A stretch of 64,000 nucleotides of DNA. Origin: Rotaria sordida. Taxonomy: Eukaryota > Rotifera > Eurotatoria > Philodinida > Philodinidae. A program made the position numbers and the translations under genes. Location of the stretch: contig CAJNOL010001411.1 of NCBI GenBank assembly GCA_905250125.1, positions 1 to 64,000 on the forward strand, given 5' to 3'. The notes under the pieces were generated by a model. The model was not told the DNA's origin and did not search any database. It saw only the letters and a list, made by a program, of their open reading frames with translations. Shown one piece after another: positions 37,266 through 48,549 of the stretch (position 1 is its first letter; each line of letters begins with the position of its first letter).

Positions 37266-39408
37266 TTATGTCTTTGACTTTGGAATGTTTTCATTAAAAT
37301 TTGACATCATTCGAGTTGATTTAATCTCTAGAGATTGTTTTTCAATTTGTGTACATTTTTTTAATTGTTCTTTTGTTCGACGTGCTAAATCTTTTCGTAT
37401 ATTAAATGTTTGCATAACATTTTTAATCAAACTTGTTCGTAATCGAATATTTTCATCATTAACTTTACGCCAATCTTCTTCAGCTTCTTTATATAATTCT
37501 TCAGCTTCTTTGAGAAGTTTTTTTTCACGTGTAAGTTTATCTTGTAAAGTTTTTATTTCATGATCATGTGCTATTTGCATACATTCAATATTAGCGTCAA
37601 GTTCATCACGTAATGATACTAAACGATTACGATTCATATTATCAAAAGTAAAACTATTATTCATTGATGTTGAATTTAAATTATCATTTATAGATAAAGA
37701 AGATGTTGTTTGAGATAGTGGATCTGGAGAAGGATTTGATTGATATTCATTTGTATTTGTATAATCACATGCGGTTTTGACAATTAAAAGACGATCTTGA
37801 CAATAATGAGGTGTTTTGGACACTGTCAAAAAAAAAAGATATGAATTGAACGATTGTAATTTTAGAACATGTTGACGTTTAATTGATCGCTAATACTCAC
37901 TGTGGAATCAATTTAATACAACATGTTCCCGTACAGAACTATTTTTTCATAACTTTTACTATAAAAAAAACTTTAGACTAATGAGAGAAATCCTTCAATT
38001 GTTCAATTGCTTTTAAATCGAGATTATGTGCATGATGTAGATCGAAATGAACAATGAATATTATGAAAAGAGTTCATGCCATTAGCTTATTGATACGGCG
38101 ATACTGCATTTTTACGTTAGTTTTCAGATAAATGCCGTGATCCCTCTCTCAGGAACATCAGAAAAACTAATTTTTGAATTTCGACTTGAAACCTTGCAGA
38201 GAGACAAGCCTTAATGAGAATAGTTTATTGTGAAAGTTTCAGATCTTTTCGTTGTTCTCATCCAAAGATACAGTTATAGTAGTAGTATATGTTTTACACT
38301 ACTGATATGAACCAACAGATTTGATGTTCTTATGTCAGAATAGAAGCAAATCAAAAGACCTGAAACTTTTATAATAAACTACTCTCGTTATGGTATGTCT
38401 CTATACAAAGTTTCAAATCGAAATTCAAAAAATCAGTTTTTTCAGTGTTCCTAAGGGGGGGGGGGTGGGATCGCGGCATTTATTTGAAAAAAAAATGTAA
38501 AAGTGTAGTATCTCCATGGTAATAAGTTAAGAATACGCACTCGTTTCAGAGTATTCATAGCTCATTTAGATCTACATAATGCACATAGTCTCCATTCAAA
38601 AGCAACTGAACAGTTTGATAATTTCTTTCGTAAGTTGTTTTGTTGAGTTTTGATCTCGATTAAAATTTTTCTATAGAATTTTATAAACTTCGCACTTTTT
38701 AGAATACACGTAAAACTTGCATGTATGATGTTAACTTGCTATAGGAATGTCTCGAGACCGCCAGAACTGAGAGGAGTTTGTGCATTTGTTTTCGGAACTG
38801 ATGAGGAAAAAAACAATAATACGCTGCAACACTGCTAAAGAAAAATGAAAATTTTTCAAGATTAGAAGGTCACCTCTGATTATTTGTATGAATCAGGATG
38901 GAAGAATAAATATGAAAAGATACGGTTCAAGACTCATACAAATTTTCTAAAGAATTAACATGAAAAAAAAACATAAGTCTTGACTCTGATAGAAAAAATA
39001 CTGACTATTTATTCCAGTTATAATTACAATCGAACTGAAATAATCTAGGAAATTTCTGATTCTTAAACGATCGAAAAAAATTATGATCGAAATAGTATTA
39101 ACAAAAATTGATATTTGACTTAAAACATCTGTTAGTTTATTAATTATTTAAATAAACAGCAAGTTTTGTTTTTTTTCTTGTATATATTTTTGAATATTCT
39201 AATAATGATTATTCTTACATATATTATTGTGACCATCGATATGTGCAAATGTAACAAACGCAAAACCACGTGAATTTCCAAATCTATCTCGTTTTAAATC
39301 ACATCTAGTTATTGGACCAAATGTAGAACACCATTCTGACAAAGCAACATCATTTATTTCATATGGAATATTTTTAATAAATACTCGTCGATGAATATCA
39401 TCTGCCAT
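37266..39408 (-). CDS. RRM plus coiled-coil protein 1
   Basis: Two exons, 39219-39408 and 37266-37822, total 747 nt (248 aa), joined across a 1396-bp intron that contains a foldback repeat. The N-terminus is an RNA-recognition motif: RNP2 as VFIKNI (residues 9-14) and RNP1 as RGFAFVTF (47-54), followed after the splice by a normal RRM end. A Ser/Asn-rich linker leads to a long charged helix (about residues 110-215, rich in Lys/Glu) that should form a coiled coil. Probable RNA-binding protein, target unknown. Human DAZAP/hnRNP-type RRMs are generic relatives; no specific orthologue is recognised. The next gene upstream on the same strand has the same general plan and starts only about 200 bp beyond this ATG. 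Confidence 0.75.
38085..38527. repeat. Intronic foldback element with poly-G tract
   Basis: Inverted arms of about 175 bp (38085-38263 and 38342-38527) with moderate divergence share GATACT[GA]CA.TTTTAC, AAATGCCG[CT]GATCCC, GAATTTCGA[CT]TTGAAAC and GAAAGTTTCAG-like blocks. The right arm carries a run of 11-12 G at 38454-38465. The loop contains a smaller hairpin. It lies entirely in the intron of the RRM gene. Confidence 0.65.
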
Positions 39409-39605
39409 TGTTAGATTTCTTCTTAAATCTGAAAGAACATTATTACAAAATTTTGTTGTTTTTTTTTTAAATATTCATCATGAGAAACATATTAATTTAT
39501 TTTTTCAGTGTTATTAACTGAAGTCAAAACAAATGACAAAAAAAAAAAGTAAAATTTCACATCTGTTGAACAGAACAAAAAAAAGAAAGTAACAATAATT
39601 AAAGT

Positions 39606-42276
39606 TCAATTATCTTTTGATATAATTGATTTTGATGGAGATTTCGATGAAGCACTACTAATAAGACAAGGAGATGAGGGCAAAGCAGAATGATCAGAAT
39701 TTAATATTTTTAATTTTTGTGTATATTCATTTTCAAGTTGAATTGTTTTACCTTTTTCTTCGGAAAGAATTTGTTCATAATATGATGTTATTTCAAAATT
39801 TTCTAATTCGGCTGCTAAATATTGTTCATTGAGTGATTCATTTTCACGTTTAATTGATTCATATTCAGTTAATAATTTAGCATATTCTACAAAAAAATAA
39901 AAAATAAAAAAAAACTTGAATTGTTTGAAAAGTTAAATTCATTTTTAACTAATTAGATATAATAAAATTATAATATTTATGTTTCTAAAGTAGTATTATT
40001 AAAATAAAAATCAATAGAATTGACTTCTGTGAACTTGATTTCAGTACCCGCTCATAGACTTCGAGATTTGACTGTTTTCGTCGATATCTTAATGAGAACT
40101 ATACGAACTGAAGTATAATCATGATTAACAATCGAAAATAATTCTCGCAATAAATATTCCGAGATTTTGTTTTACATTTCGATATTGACTGGAATTTTCA
40201 TTAAATTTTAAAATTTATTTTAATCCAAGAATTCATAATTTTCTTGATTGTATTTGTTTAAAATATGTTGAAGCTTAATTCAAATCTGACCATGTGTAAT
40301 AATAATAATGTGAACATAGAGAAAAAAAGAGTACATCTATGATTATATTTACTTATTCTATAGAGTTAAGGAAATAAATCATGGCTAAAACCATTTTGTA
40401 TTCAGTCATAAAATATTTTTATTTTTATTTTTGATTTGATGATCATTTATTTAGATTTTCATAAAAAGAATTGATATTCTCAATAATATCATCAAGTAGA
40501 AAACAGCTTACAAAAATTTCTATTGATTGTTATCTGTTGGATTTTATTTATTGAATATTCTTAAAACAGTTTTAGTTTAGATCAAATCATGAAAAAAAGC
40601 AACTGACAAGAACCATGGAACTGAACTAAAAGTTTGATCGAAAAATATCTCAATAATTCATAGAATCTAATTTTACACTAAGAAAATTTCTATAAGTAAT
40701 CATAATCATTTAGGGATGTGTAGTTTCAGTTTATTGATCTCAGACGTCACTGACTTAGTGTAACTAATGAATACTGACTATATGGACACATTAGAACACA
40801 TCGATACTAAAAGAGCATATTCCGATAGAATTAGTGTCTCAATGTTGCATCAAATACGAATATCAGTGTGATTAGTGCGTCAGTTAGAACTCGCCGCGTC
40901 TACAATTTTTGGACCCGATCGAACCGTACTTTAATACTCTTAATAAAACGTTCTATTCGAAATTTGATAGTCGCTTCAAAGATACGAAATACATTTTTTC
41001 CCAGTTGTTGTATTCGGTGATTAGCGCACTCTACACATTTCTCAAATGACTAGAACCCATCGGATGCGAAATTTTTAGATCCGAACTCTACGGACCCTAG
41101 CCACAGTGTCAGTGACTTACTGTCAGTATTTACATCAATACTATACAACCTTAAAATCATAAGAAATCAAAAGAATGATTTATAAAATAACTATTTTCAA
41201 AAATAAAAAAAGAAGCTATATACCTTGCTCTAAATCTTGTTGTAAACGATTAGTTTGATCAGTATTTGCATCAAGTTTTTTTAATTGTTCTGAACATTGT
41301 TCTTCAAGTTGTTGTCGTTTAATAGCAAAATCATCATTCATTTTTTTTAAAACATTTTGAAGACGATATACTTCGTTTTCTAGATCAATTTCACTAATAT
41401 GTTCTTTTGCTATTGAATCATTTTTATTGAAATTATTTTGTGATTTTATATAATCATAATTATCATCATCAATGGCATCTTTTATTATTATAGATGATTG
41501 TTGTTTATTTAATGAATATTTTTTATTCATTATTTCAATATTTGATGGTATACATTTCATAACATTAAGTTGATGTTCATTATAATAATGTGGTTTATCA
41601 AGAATAATTCGATCAACTTGATCTAAAAATAAGCTCTATATTATTCTTTTTGTTTTCATTTTCCATCATTTTTGTTTTATTTCATTGTTACCTTTATCTG
41701 CAAATTCTACAAGAATATAATTAAAATATGTTTCATGACAATATTTACAAGCATATAATGTTCCATATGAAGAAAAATATCCGCGAAGTTGAGTTAAAAA
41801 CTCTTTTTCCGTACAATTTTTATTATCAAAATCAATTACAATCATAAGATCACGTGTAGTTTCAAAACGTTCACGTGGATGTTCGTCATCAATAGGTAGA
41901 GCACGTTTAACATATCTAAAGAAATCAGGAAAGATTATGTCTATATATATATGTATATGTATATGTAAAATCATTTTTTTCTTTACAAATGTCGACCATC
42001 GAGATGATGCGGTCTAGATTTCATACACGTATCAACCATCGATGGATCTTTATATGTTATAAAAACATAACCACCTGTTGGTGAAGTAAAATTGTATTGT
42101 ACTATATTACCAAATTGTTCAAAATACATTCTATAGAAAATAATCATTATAGTCAATTGATTTAGAATTTAAACTTACAATAAACGATCAGGTTCTGTCT
42201 GATTACTTATATTGCCAATACAAATTTCTGTATATTTTGGACTGTAATGATGACGATTAGACGATATGGACGACAT
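39606..42276 (-). CDS. RRM plus coiled-coil protein 2
   Basis: Five exons: 42179-42276, 41987-42130, 41692-41915, 41224-41622, 39606-39886; total 1146 nt (381 aa). The first domain is an RRM: ICIGNI as RNP2 (about residue 18), GGYVFITY as RNP1, then LDGRHLYVKRALP. A second, degenerate RRM-like fold follows (LMIVIDFD, then YFSSYGTLYACKY, YILVEFADK). The C-terminal half is a heptad-rich coiled coil (EVYRLQNVLKKMNDDFA, LEEQCSEQLKKL, YESIKRENESLNEQYLAAEL) and ends in a Ser/Lys-rich tail. Probable RNA-binding protein with self-association through the coiled coil; no orthologue is named with confidence. The last intron is 1337 bp and holds decayed repeats. Similar plan to the neighbouring gene, but sequence similarity between them is low. 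Confidence 0.72.
40740..41125. repeat. Intronic decayed repeat in RRM gene 2
   Basis: GTCACTGAC near the left end (about 40747) recurs as its complement GTCAGTGAC near 41108. Two direct copies of an AATTTTT[GA]GA[CT]CCGA block lie inside (about 40905 and 41068). This suggests a small inserted element, weakly supported. Confidence 0.3.
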
Positions 42277-44428
42277 AATACGTCTATAAGAATTTCTAAA
42301 TTTTCGATATTTAATTTTTTTTTTTATTGAAGTTTAGAAAATTCAAATAAGAAAAAAAAATAACTCGAAGGTTTTTTTTTATTTTAGTTACATTTTTCCA
42401 TGACAGAAAAGGAAAAAAACCCAATGTCTATAATTATTCAAGAATGGTTATATACATCGACAAATCGTACACTAGGAGAGGCAGCACATGTAACTATCAG
42501 TTCGAATTTAATATCAACTAAAATATTAAAAGACTTTAATGAATATCAGAAGACAACGTATTGTTTCAAAATGAAGATATTTTTGTATTTGTATTACATG
42601 TACAGATGTTCGTTTAACAGATGGTCAACAGTGAATATATAGTAATATTAAAGATGATGTTCTCCCCTATCAAAATGTGTTCCATCATCTGATATTATAA
42701 CATTGTCAGAAGATAAAATACCTTTCCACATTGAGGAATACTAACTTTAATGTCACCGTACCATAGTATGCAGCATAATGGAACGTCTTCTAAACAAATA
42801 CCAATATAAAACATTGCAGGATCGTTTTGAAGATATACACTGAATCTTTCTATCAATGCGCATTTATAGTGCACAATAGATCAAGGCATAAACAATATGT
42901 CAGTTATTTTTGAAAGCGGGACCATTATTCCGAAAAAGATAAGAAAACTAAAAGTAATTTAGCAAAAAAACTCTTCTAAATGTTCGAAAACCTACTGAAA
43001 TATCATTGTACTACACTTCTATTCGTATCAAACGATTTATACAGATTTAGTTAGTAAAAAGATATGAACAATATTAAATAATAGAATTGAGATAAGCAGC
43101 CATTCACTTACCAAGTCACTACGGTCATTTTCTTATTAGTTTACTCGATGAATTTGAGAGAACATTTGTTTAGTTATTATTTTTATCTCAAGTAACTTCG
43201 ATCAAAATTTTTTTTTTCCATCCACATTGACTTATGTATTGAGTTTTGGCTATCTTTCTTAACTCTAATCATGAATAATGTATGCGCTGCAGTATGAGAA
43301 AATGAATAGAAAAAATTGCATATAAAGCTGTATTTAAATAAAAATGTCTAACAGTATTTTATCAGTATCAAAATGGTAGTGATTATTGCAAACAAACTTT
43401 CTTTATCTCAAATCTCTGAACAATTTTTGTTATCGTACAACCAAGAAACTATTAAGCACTGATGACAACAGATAAAACGTATGTAAGATTGTAGATACTC
43501 TTTTGAATTATACTACAATACGTTTATTTTGCTCAAAACAGTCAAAACGCAAATGATTCTATTTGGCGTGATCTTAAAATGTTGACTTCCACAAAAACCA
43601 ATGTCGAGTTAGAATAAAAGATTTCACATATTGAATTCATTCACTCACCAAGTAGAAGTCATTTATTTGATATATTAGTAAATAACAAACACCAAGATCA
43701 ATCGTATAAAAAATGTATGTTTCAGACGACTTATCATGTCATACATCACTTAATTATCGCTGAAACATGACTATCCGTTAGGTCAAGGTCAACTTCGTTC
43801 TAAATCCATATTAATTAGAAATCATACATAATTATTTATATTATTTTTATTACATTAATACTTTTAACAAAAACCATGATGAATCATGCACAATAAAGTA
43901 TACATTGATATCTTATATATATTCTTCAAATCTTTATTTTCATTTGCACTGCATTTGGCAATTCGAAGGATCTCAATCATACAAGAAAAGCTGGACCGTA
44001 ATTGGAAATGAAGATGTATCAAATATTGAAAGAATAATAATTCGAATAATCTCTATTGACTATTTAAAAAGTTGATTTAGCCTTTTTTGCCAATGAAGAG
44101 AAACAGACCGTGACGTCTTACAATCATATGTGTCTTCGTCTTGTTTTCACAATAGAACACATATCATTTGTAATTTTTGTTTGTTCTTCATTTAATAATT
44201 ATCCAGTTGTAGAAATGAAAATATTTTAAAAGATTTTCAACATTTTCACATATGAAGTATATGGAATTAGCACAAAGTCACGTAATTCAAATGTCAAAAA
44301 CCAGATATTTTATTCAAATCAGGAAATTATGCAGCGGTCTTTTCTCAAAACAAACTGAAATTTTCTTTCACTCAAAAGGTTTGTTATATTGTGATTTCAA
44401 ATTGGTGATGGCAAAAATATTCCTCTAA
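42277..44428. other. Gene-poor region with possible coding relic
   Basis: Nothing certain. The plus-strand frame 42400-42642 (IIIQEWLYTSTNRTLGEAAH) and later short pieces in shifting frames (SDIITLSEDKIPFHIEEY near 42700, MERLLNKYQYKTLQDRFEDIH near 42780) have protein-like composition and may be a decayed gene of unknown family. The rest is A+T-rich DNA without features. Confidence 0.35.
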
Positions 44429-45059
44429 CAATGGAGGTATGTGTGTTGATAAGTGAAAAGATGGCACATATTCGGGTCAAATGAAAGCTCTCATCGCCAA
44501 ACTAACAAGGTTAAAATATTAGCGGCCCTTGGCTTGTCTAGAGGGAGATATTTGAGTTTTACTGTATTTATGGTGCACGTAGGATGTCCACAATTGAAAA
44601 TTTCAGTGGGATTTATTTTTCTTTTTTCATGATGGTTGGATAGAGCTTATCGAGTTGCATTAGAAAAAGTATGTTTCAAATTTTAAAAAGAGATTTTAAA
44701 AAATATTAAACGAAGAGTCCACGTTACTGTTATTTTCAAATATAAGGAAAAATAGATCTAAAATTCCGATCCTACGCAAAATATTTTTTTTAAATCTCTT
44801 TTAAAAATTTGAAACATATTTTTTCTAATGCAACGCGATGAGCCCTATCCAACCATCATGAAAAAAGAAAAATAAATCCCACTGAAATTTTCAATTGTGG
44901 ATATTCTACATGTACCATAAATACCGTAAAAATCGAATATCTCCCTCTAGGCAAGCCAAGGGCCGCTAATATTTTAACCTTGTTAGTTTGGCGATGAGAG
45001 CTTTCATTTGACCCGAATATGTGCCATCTTTTCACTTATCAACACACATACCTCCATCG
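44429..45059. mobile_element. Foldback MITE with TAA target duplication
   Basis: Arms 44429-44709 and 44779-45059 are near-complementary (about 280 bp each, with scattered mismatches) around a 69-bp loop. The ends read CAATGGAGGTATGTGTG and, complemented, CGATGGAGGTATGTGTG. TAA flanks both sides (44426-44428 and 45060-45062). A 3-bp TWA duplication fits PIF/Harbinger-type non-autonomous elements, but three bases could match by chance. No coding capacity. Confidence 0.8.
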
Positions 45060-45062
45060 TAA

Positions 45063-45967
45063 GTGATAATTCGATGTGCGCTTTATTATTATTAGTCATT
45101 TCACAATCATTCATTAAAATATAGCGACAAAGTATAAAATAAATTTCATGTAAAAATCAACTTGAACCAAAACAATATGAGTATATTTAAATAATAAATT
45201 ATTATCTATGCCGTTTGCGTAGGACGTTTGGCTTGTTTCAACAGATCTTGATCATTGAAAAAACAATTATCGAATTTGGTACAATTTTAATGCGTATTCA
45301 TTTTAATTTTTAATTCTACATCAACAAGATTGTGATTTATAAATAGAGACTAGTAGATTACAAATAGCATACATTGCTTTTGTTTAAACATGTTTATATT
45401 CTTTTAATAATGAAGAATATGTCGAATTCGAGAATCGTTCTTTTTTTGAATTTTCAAAAAGTAACGTTTAGTCATTGTGTTAGATGTTAATGAAACATTA
45501 ATCAATTTTGATTTGCTCTTTTCAGTAAAACAAATTCAACAATTTTTAATAGTTATAATAAAAACTATAGCGAAAGATTTTCCTGTAATGAATAAAACAC
45601 TGAACTATAAGGTTATCTTCTTGCCATGAAAACATCCGATAAATACACAATGGGTTCTTTTTTTTTATATATAATTACATAAATTTTGAGCATTAACTTT
45701 GCTCAAACAAATATAATATATTTTTCTTATGAATACAAAATATCACGAAAATTCAAGGCGACAAAAGCCTATTCAAACCAACTCTTGAATCCAAAACATT
45801 AGGTAATCATGAATTAAAATAAATAAAAGCATTGATATACTTTATCTTCTGCTTTAATCTTTTTACTTTTTTTTCAGTACAAAAACAATTTACTGAAATC
45901 TCAGGTAAATAAATATATATATATCTCTCTCTCTGTATATATATGTACATAAAAAAGAAAATTATGA
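45063..45967. other. 3' flank of the coiled-coil gene, no gene seen
   Basis: A+T-rich DNA with an AT/CT microsatellite at about 45915-45937 close to the stop codon of the gene that follows. No other feature was seen. Confidence 0.5.
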
Positions 45968-46879
45968 TTAATGTTTATAAAGACTAGCTATATTATCACG
46001 TTGTTCTTGTTTAAGAAGATCAATTTTTTGAAGAAAAAAATTTGTTTGATTTTCATACATTGTTCGGAAATCATTTTTTAATTTTGTCATTAATTGTAAA
46101 AGACGTTGTTCAACAATAATTGGATCTTCATTTTGATTTCGTTTTAATTGTTCATTAAGTTTTTGAATTTCATTATCACGTTCAGTTAATAAATTTTTTA
46201 ATTCACTATTTTCTGCAACTGCTTTTTCAACTAATACGATAAATTCATCGGGCACACGTTCTAAAAAAAAAAAACAAAGATAAATAAATATTGAAAATAT
46301 AAATTTTTCTTATTTTTAGTTTTACGTGGTGTTGGTGTCGGAGGCGGTGGTGGTGGTATTTCTTTAATTTTATCTTCTAAAATTTGATTATCAGTTTTAA
46401 GTTGTTTAATTTCATTATCAAGTTTTGTTTTTTCATTTGTTAACATTCGAGCAATTTTTTCAAGTTCTTCAATACGAATTTTTTTTTCATTATGTAATTC
46501 TTTTATTTGTTTAGATTCTTCTACACAACAATTATATTTTGTAAGTAAAACCTAAAATAAAATTTTAATATATAGAAATATAGAGATTTTCTTTTTCTTC
46601 TTTGATAATTACTGTATATTTTTGTTCTAAATCAACTTGTTTTTGTGTAGAACGTTCAACTTGTTCGGTTAATGTACGATTTATTTCTTGAAGTTGTTCA
46701 ATACGTCGTTTTTCAATTTGAATTTGAATATCATATTCAGTTTTTTGTTTTTCTAATTCTAGAATATGTTGTTGTTCAAGTTCTTTTTCACGTAATTTAA
46801 GAATATCTGCAAAATGTAAAAGTTCGTCTAATGATTTATTAAAACCATCCATTGCTAAAGTAGTAATTACTGATATCAT
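45968..46879 (-). CDS. Coiled-coil protein of unknown function
   Basis: Three exons, 46613-46879, 46326-46551 and 45968-46260, total 786 nt (261 aa). The protein is almost entirely predicted helix: LREKELEQQHILELEKQKTE and QLQEINRTLTEQVERST in exon 1, then IRIEELEKIARMLTNEKTKL, a proline run (PPPPPPTPTP, about residues 155-165), and a second coiled coil ending DLLKQEQRDNIASLYKH-like. A structural or scaffold role is likely but I recognise no family. The start is uncertain: M at 46879 or the in-frame M at 46852. The frame stays open upstream to a good acceptor (TTTTCTAG at about 46890), so an extra 5' exon or a spliced 5' UTR is possible. Confidence 0.7.
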
Positions 46880-48549
46880 ATACTGATCTAGAAAATAAGA
46901 TTAAGTTTTAATTAAAATCAATTTTATAAAAGTTTTTCAATTAATAAAATAAAATTTTTCGATTGATTTACTCGAATCAATTATATATTGGAAGAAGACT
47001 GTACCTCTAAATTTTATTATAGTCGACAAAATATATTTTTTTAATATTTCCAGAAAAACAAAAGCTAACAATCCGTGATTGTCAATATTCGACATAGAAA
47101 TGTTTTCTGTACATTCAAATCTGTTACACTTGAAAGTTGAATTCAATTACTCAAGAATTAAAAAAAAATTTTTTTTTCTGCGTAATTAACCTTTTATGTC
47201 TTCGTCGTAACGTAGAGGTGTGTAGCGCCCTCCAAAGAGCTGCGTCTCGTACTCGTCTCTGTATACACAGGTAAGTCTATCCTTATTTTATATTTTGACA
47301 CTACTAAAAACGTAGTAAATCTAAATGGACTAGGTGAGGCAAACCTTTTTTTTTTATCATTTTTGACTGAAACAATAAATTGGATGGTGTCGATATACTG
47401 ATTTTAGATCGCTTTGAAACTGAAAAGAAATATAACCACGGACCTCAGCATGATGTATTACCTAATACTTGGTCTTTTCGAGGTAATGCTAGATTAATAG
47501 ACTGAAACTCGGAGTTTCTGAAAAATCCTTATAACTTTTAAAGAGAACGCGTTAGAGATGTCGACTGTGTATAGATCGAAAGAGAACAATTTGATCTATC
47601 GAATAGTCATGTCGACGGTCAAAATTCAATGGAAAATTTTTTAACACGAAAGTTCCAGCTTTCAGTAGTGACTTAATCATCAGAAAAACTAATGATATTG
47701 ATATCGTTATATTTTCCCCACATATCTCTTTCGAATGCTGAAAACTATAAGTCGCTAGATGTTTTTATTCCGAAGATATTAAAAAAAAAGCATCCTCATT
47801 CATTATGCTTTACTAACGATAGCCTTTATTAAAAAGTAAACTCTTAGAGTGTGCATAATAGTAGTGTATAGAAGTTTGTTTAACATATATAATCGATATG
47901 ATTTGTACAATTTACGATTCATAATAAATTTCAGTTGGATATATAGCTCTAGCTGAAAATTTCAGTAAAACTGTAGATTTACACTTTGTTATAATCACAA
48001 TCTGTTATTTCACTTTAATCATTACTTCTTATAGACGAATTAAAAAATACTCATACTATACTACATAACAAAATGAAGATTACACTATAAATTCCATTGA
48101 GAAATTATAATCTTTCTTTTTTTTATAGATGTCCCTTATTAATTTCTTTACTTGCTGTTTTTTTAGATTCCCATTTGAATTATTGATTCGACGACGACAT
48201 AATTACTTTTATAAATAATAACATATCATATCTAGAAATTGAAAGTAATATAATTAATAATATTAAATTATATTTATCGTTATTTCTTCAATTAATCGAT
48301 ATTGATCTGCATACACATATATATATATTTAATCAATTATTTATTAAAGAAGTTCTTTCGACGAAAAAATAAAAATCTTTCGATGATAACAATATTTTAT
48401 CTACAAATACATATGATCTAATACATATACAATCATTTTCTTTTCTTTCCAAGTTTTCTTCGGTGACAAGAAAAGTATAATACGATTCAATAAACATAAT
48501 GATTCACATACATATATATTTATTTATATCTATATTTATTATATACATA
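46880..48549. other. Spacer with a short GC-rich island
   Basis: Mostly A+T-rich without a gene. Bases 47196-47275 are markedly GC-richer than their surroundings and end in a textbook plus-strand splice donor (CACAG|GTAAGT at about 47270). No downstream exon was found. Confidence 0.4.
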
